Of a stretch of 8,377 nt of DNA, positions 6,612 through 8,377 are shown piece after piece. Position 1 is the first letter of the stretch. Each line of letters starts with the position of its first letter. Origin of the DNA: Acetobacteraceae bacterium UBA6159 (GTDB lineage: Bacteria > Pseudomonadota > Alphaproteobacteria > Acetobacterales > Acetobacteraceae); the NCBI GenBank assembly GCA_002422345.1, contig DIUL01000152.1, forward strand, positions 1-8,377. The letters run 5' to 3'. A model generated the notes under the pieces. The model searched no databases. It was not told where the DNA came from and saw only the letters and a list, made by a program, of their open reading frames with translations. A program made the translations under genes and the position numbers.

Positions 6612-7535
6612 ATGACCTATCTCGTTGCCGACGACCTGCCCACTGCCCCCGCGGGTGAACGCTTCCGCGCCGCGCTCGCGCGTCCCGGCATCCTGCAGAT
6701 GCCCGGCGCCCATAACGGCCAGGCGGCGTTGCAGGCCAAGGCGGCCGGGTTCGACGCGCTGTACCTCTCGGGCGCGGCCATGACGGCCTCGATGGGCATC
6801 CCCGACCTCGGCATGATCACCGTCGATGAAGTCTGCTTCTTCATCCGCCAGATCACCCGCGCCACCGGCCTGCCACTGCTGACCGACGGCGACACCGGCT
6901 ATGGCGAGGCGCTGAACGTCATGCACATGGTCCGCAGCTTCGAGGACGCCGGCGCTGGCGCCGTGCATATCGAGGACCAGTTGCTGCCGAAGAAGTGCGG
7001 GCACCTGAACGACAAGAAGCTCGCCGACGCCTATGACATGGCGGCCAAGATCTCCGCCGCCCGCAAGGCCCGCCGCCATCTTTACATCGTCGCCCGCACC
7101 GACGCAGCGGCCAGCGAGGGCATCGACGGCTCGGTGGCCCGCGCCAAGCTGTTCCTGGAAGCCGGCGCCGACGCGATCTTCCCCGAGGCGCTGACCAATG
7201 CCGAGATGTTCAAGGAAGTCGCCCGCCGCCTGCCCGGCGTGCCGCTGCTCGCCAACATGACCGAGTTCGGGCGCACGCCGTTCTTCACCGCCTCCGAATT
7301 CGAGGCGATGGGCTACAAGATGGTGATCTGGCCCGTGTCCAGCCTGCGCATCGCCAACAAGGCACAGGCCGAACTGTATGCCGCGATCAAGCGCGACGGC
7401 GGCACGCAGAACATGGTCGACCGGATGCAGACCCGTGCCGAACTCTACGCCACGATTGGCTACCATGATTACGAGGCGCTGGATGCCTCGATCGTGACGA
7501 CGATCATTCCGACGGCGATGCCGCAGAAGGGGTAG
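6612..7535 (+). CDS. prpB: Methylisocitrate lyase (isocitrate lyase/PEP mutase superfamily)
   Basis: A 307-residue TIM-barrel enzyme. It would split 2-methylisocitrate to pyruvate and succinate, the last step of the methylcitrate cycle for propionyl-CoA. The lyase signature KKCGH (127-131, catalytic C129) is present, which separates it from phosphonate mutases and oxaloacetate decarboxylases of the same superfamily. Also visible are YLSGAAM (51-57), the metal-site stretch TDGDTGYG (D92, D94), VHIEDQ before the signature and ARTDA after it. Length is close to E. coli PrpB (296). The ATG at 6612 has AAAGGAG 8 bases upstream; the same frame is open back to 6273, but that part only mirrors the antitoxin gene on the other strand. 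No prpC, prpD or acnD is in the window, so the pathway assignment rests on the motif alone. The gene is divergent from the toxin-antitoxin operon across 109 bases and followed at 5 bases by the DUF192 gene. Confidence 0.88.
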   Translation: MTYLVADDLPTAPAGERFRAALARPGILQMPGAHNGQAALQAKAAGFDALYLSGAAMTASMGIPDLGMITVDEVCFFIRQITRATGLPLLTDGDTGYGEALNVMHMVRSFEDAGAGAVHIEDQLLPKKCGHLNDKKLADAYDMAAKISAARKARRHLYIVARTDAAASEGIDGSVARAKLFLEAGADAIFPEALTNAEMFKEVARRLPGVPLLANMTEFGRTPFFTASEFEAMGYKMVIWPVSSLRIANKAQAELYAAIKRDGGTQNMVDRMQTRAELYATIGYHDYEALDASIVTTIIPTAMPQKG

Positions 7536-7540
7536 CCGCG

Positions 7541-8014
7541 GTGAGCCTCCTCCGCCGGACATTCCTGGCCGCGCTGCTGCTGTTCCCCTTGGCCGCAGCG
7601 GCCCAGGACGCGCCGCAGCCGGAATTGCCAAAGGAGCCGCTGGTCATCGTCACCCGCGACGGCAAACAGCACCGGTTCATGGTCGAGATGGCGATCTCTC
7701 CCAAGCAGCAGGAAGTGGGGCTGATGTTCCGCCCCTCCGTCCCCGCCGACGGAGGCATGCTGTTCGACTGGGGCAGCGCACGCACCTCCATCATGTGGAT
7801 GAAGAACACCATCGCATCGCTGGACATGGTGTTCATCAACCAGGACGGCACAATCCGCAGCATCGCCGAACGCACCGTCCCCGGCAGCCTGGCCGCCATC
7901 GACAGCCGCGGACCGGTCCGAGGCACCCTGGAACTCGCCGCCGGCACCGCGCAACGACTCGATATCAGGGTCGGCGACACGGTCCGGCAACGGATCTTTG
8001 GGAACGGGGGCTGA
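7541..8014 (+). CDS. Exported DUF192 family protein
   Basis: A 157-residue protein of unknown function. Residues 1-22 form a signal peptide (SLLRRT, hydrophobic LAALLLFP, AAAA) with likely cleavage near AAAAQ-DA, so the product is probably periplasmic. The rest is a DUF192 domain: EVGLMFRPSVPADGGMLFDW (59-78), then SIMWMKNTIASLDMVFIN (83-100), DGTIRSI (102-108) and a GTLELAAG segment (128-135) near the end. The domain has no settled biochemical role that I can name. The GTG start lies 5 bases after the lyase stop, with AAGGGG overlapping the end of that gene as a probable ribosome-binding site, so the two are likely co-transcribed and translationally coupled. No ATG gives a better start. Whether the pairing with the lyase is functional or only positional is not shown by the sequence. 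Confidence 0.88.
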   Translation: MSLLRRTFLAALLLFPLAAAAQDAPQPELPKEPLVIVTRDGKQHRFMVEMAISPKQQEVGLMFRPSVPADGGMLFDWGSARTSIMWMKNTIASLDMVFINQDGTIRSIAERTVPGSLAAIDSRGPVRGTLELAAGTAQRLDIRVGDTVRQRIFGNGG

Positions 8015-8033
8015 GGCTGGGGGGTAGGAAGCG

Positions 8034-8075
8034 CTGGGGCTTTGCCCCAGACCCCATAAGGGGCTTTGCCCCTTA
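8034..8075. repeat. Tandem GGGGC-TTT-GCCCC hairpins, possible terminator
   Basis: Two perfect hairpins lie 20-60 bases after the DUF192 stop. The first is CTGGGGC-TTT-GCCCCAG (8034-8050, 7-bp stem). The second is TAAGGGGC-TTT-GCCCCTTA (8057-8075, 8-bp stem). Both share the 13-base core GGGGCTTTGCCCC, repeated at a 24-base period, and each is followed by an ACCCC. No T-run follows, so an intrinsic terminator is uncertain, but the strong stems would stabilise the 3' end of the transcript or favour factor-dependent termination. Elements of this shape are frequent behind genes in Acetobacteraceae (recollection, not searched). Confidence 0.65.
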
Positions 8076-8143
8076 ACCCCACCAAAGCGGTATTAGGTAG
8101 CAAACGCCACCACAAGATACCGGCCCCGCGCCGGGCTGTCCGC

Positions 8144-8149
8144 TACAAT
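8144..8149 (+). promoter_or_regulatory. Candidate -10 box of a leaderless transcript
   Basis: TACAAT (5 of 6 to TATAAT) ends 7 bases before the ATG at 8157, which would put the transcription start at or next to the start codon. No -35 hexamer matches at the right distance, and no Shine-Dalgarno precedes the ATG. TGTCC (8137-8141) and GGACA (8160-8164) form an inverted pair around it, a weak operator candidate. Confidence 0.35.
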
Positions 8150-8156
8150 ATGCAGC

Positions 8157-8377
8157 ATGGGACACACATTCGTCATCAGTGGACTACGGGACAAGCGCGC
8201 CCGCATGGCCGGGGAACTGGCCGTCGTGGAACGGGACCTAGCCAAGCGCCGGGAAGCCTTGGCCACCATAGACGCCGTGATCCGCATGTTCGAGCCGGAC
8301 TGTAACCCGGACATGATCCCGCCAATCAGACCAACGGGGCCGTCGCTGTTCTTCCGTAACCGCTGCGAGCACCTCAC
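8157..8377 (+). CDS. Small coiled-coil hypothetical protein, cut by the window end
   Basis: The frame opens at ATG 8157 and stays open through 73 codons to the window edge. It starts MGHTFVISGLRDKRARMAGE, followed by a charged helical stretch (ELAVVERDLAKRREALATID, residues 20-39) that looks like a coiled coil, then IRMFEPD, a proline-rich linker and FFRNRCEHL. Small proteins beginning with FVISGL-KRAxLAGE and continuing into FxP-D are widespread in proteobacteria as hypothetical proteins, often near recombinase or mobile-element genes; that is recollection and no function is known to me. Codon choice differs from the neighbours: ATA, AGA, two CTA, AGT, two GGA and two CCA appear in 73 codons, whereas the other genes largely avoid them. 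This hints at recent acquisition. An overlapping ATG at 8150 opens another frame, which is less protein-like. Confidence 0.6.
   Translation, partial: MGHTFVISGLRDKRARMAGELAVVERDLAKRREALATIDAVIRMFEPDCNPDMIPPIRPTGPSLFFRNRCEHL

Noticed and set aside
6540..7631. 363-codon - strand open frame opposite prpB
   Set aside because: Mirror of the lyase reading frame, composed of repetitive G/A/H/D-rich sequence without a recognisable domain.
8120..8134. CCGGC-N5-GCCGG inverted repeat before the last gene
   Set aside because: A 5-bp stem in very GC-rich DNA is expected by chance.

Overview
The window is a compact stretch of a high-GC bacterial chromosome. Strong G/C bias at third codon positions, alphaproteobacterial-looking versions of the AarF-type kinase and the PrpB-like lyase, and GGGGC-TTT-GCCCC hairpins behind a gene all suggest an alphaproteobacterium, most likely in or near the Acetobacteraceae/Rhodospirillales. 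That placement is recollection and inference, not a search result.

Layout from left to right. (1) A class I SAM-dependent methyltransferase on the + strand (to 691); its coding signal continues upstream of the first ATG and meets a TGA at 5-7, so it is N-terminally truncated, frameshifted or mis-started. (2) Convergent to it on the - strand, an AarF/ABC1/UbiB-type atypical kinase (713-2056), preceded in the same direction by an M3B oligoendopeptidase of the PepF type (2117-3886); these two probably form an operon transcribed leftward. (3) A 199-base divergent spacer, then an AMP-forming long-chain acyl-CoA synthetase on the + strand (4086-5768). (4) Almost abutting it tail to tail, a type II toxin-antitoxin pair on the - strand: Phd/YefM-type antitoxin (6245-6502) then PIN-domain VapC toxin (5771-6187), with a palindromic candidate operator just upstream (6511-6545). 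(5) Divergent from the pair, a methylisocitrate lyase-like enzyme (6612-7535) and, 5 bases later, an exported DUF192 protein (7541-8014), probably co-transcribed. (6) Two near-identical hairpins (8034-8075), then the start of a small coiled-coil protein with a possibly leaderless promoter that runs off the window end (8157-8377).

Most of this is ordinary chromosomal housekeeping: peptide turnover, fatty-acid activation, C3 metabolism and a quinone/lipid-type kinase, punctuated by one accessory module (the toxin-antitoxin pair) and possibly a second at the right edge. I found no RNA genes, CRISPR array, insertion sequence or prophage, and no convincing undescribed multi-gene system. The best leads are the broken N-terminus of the methyltransferase, the variant kinase motifs, the toxin-antitoxin operator, the repeated hairpin element and the right-edge gene.
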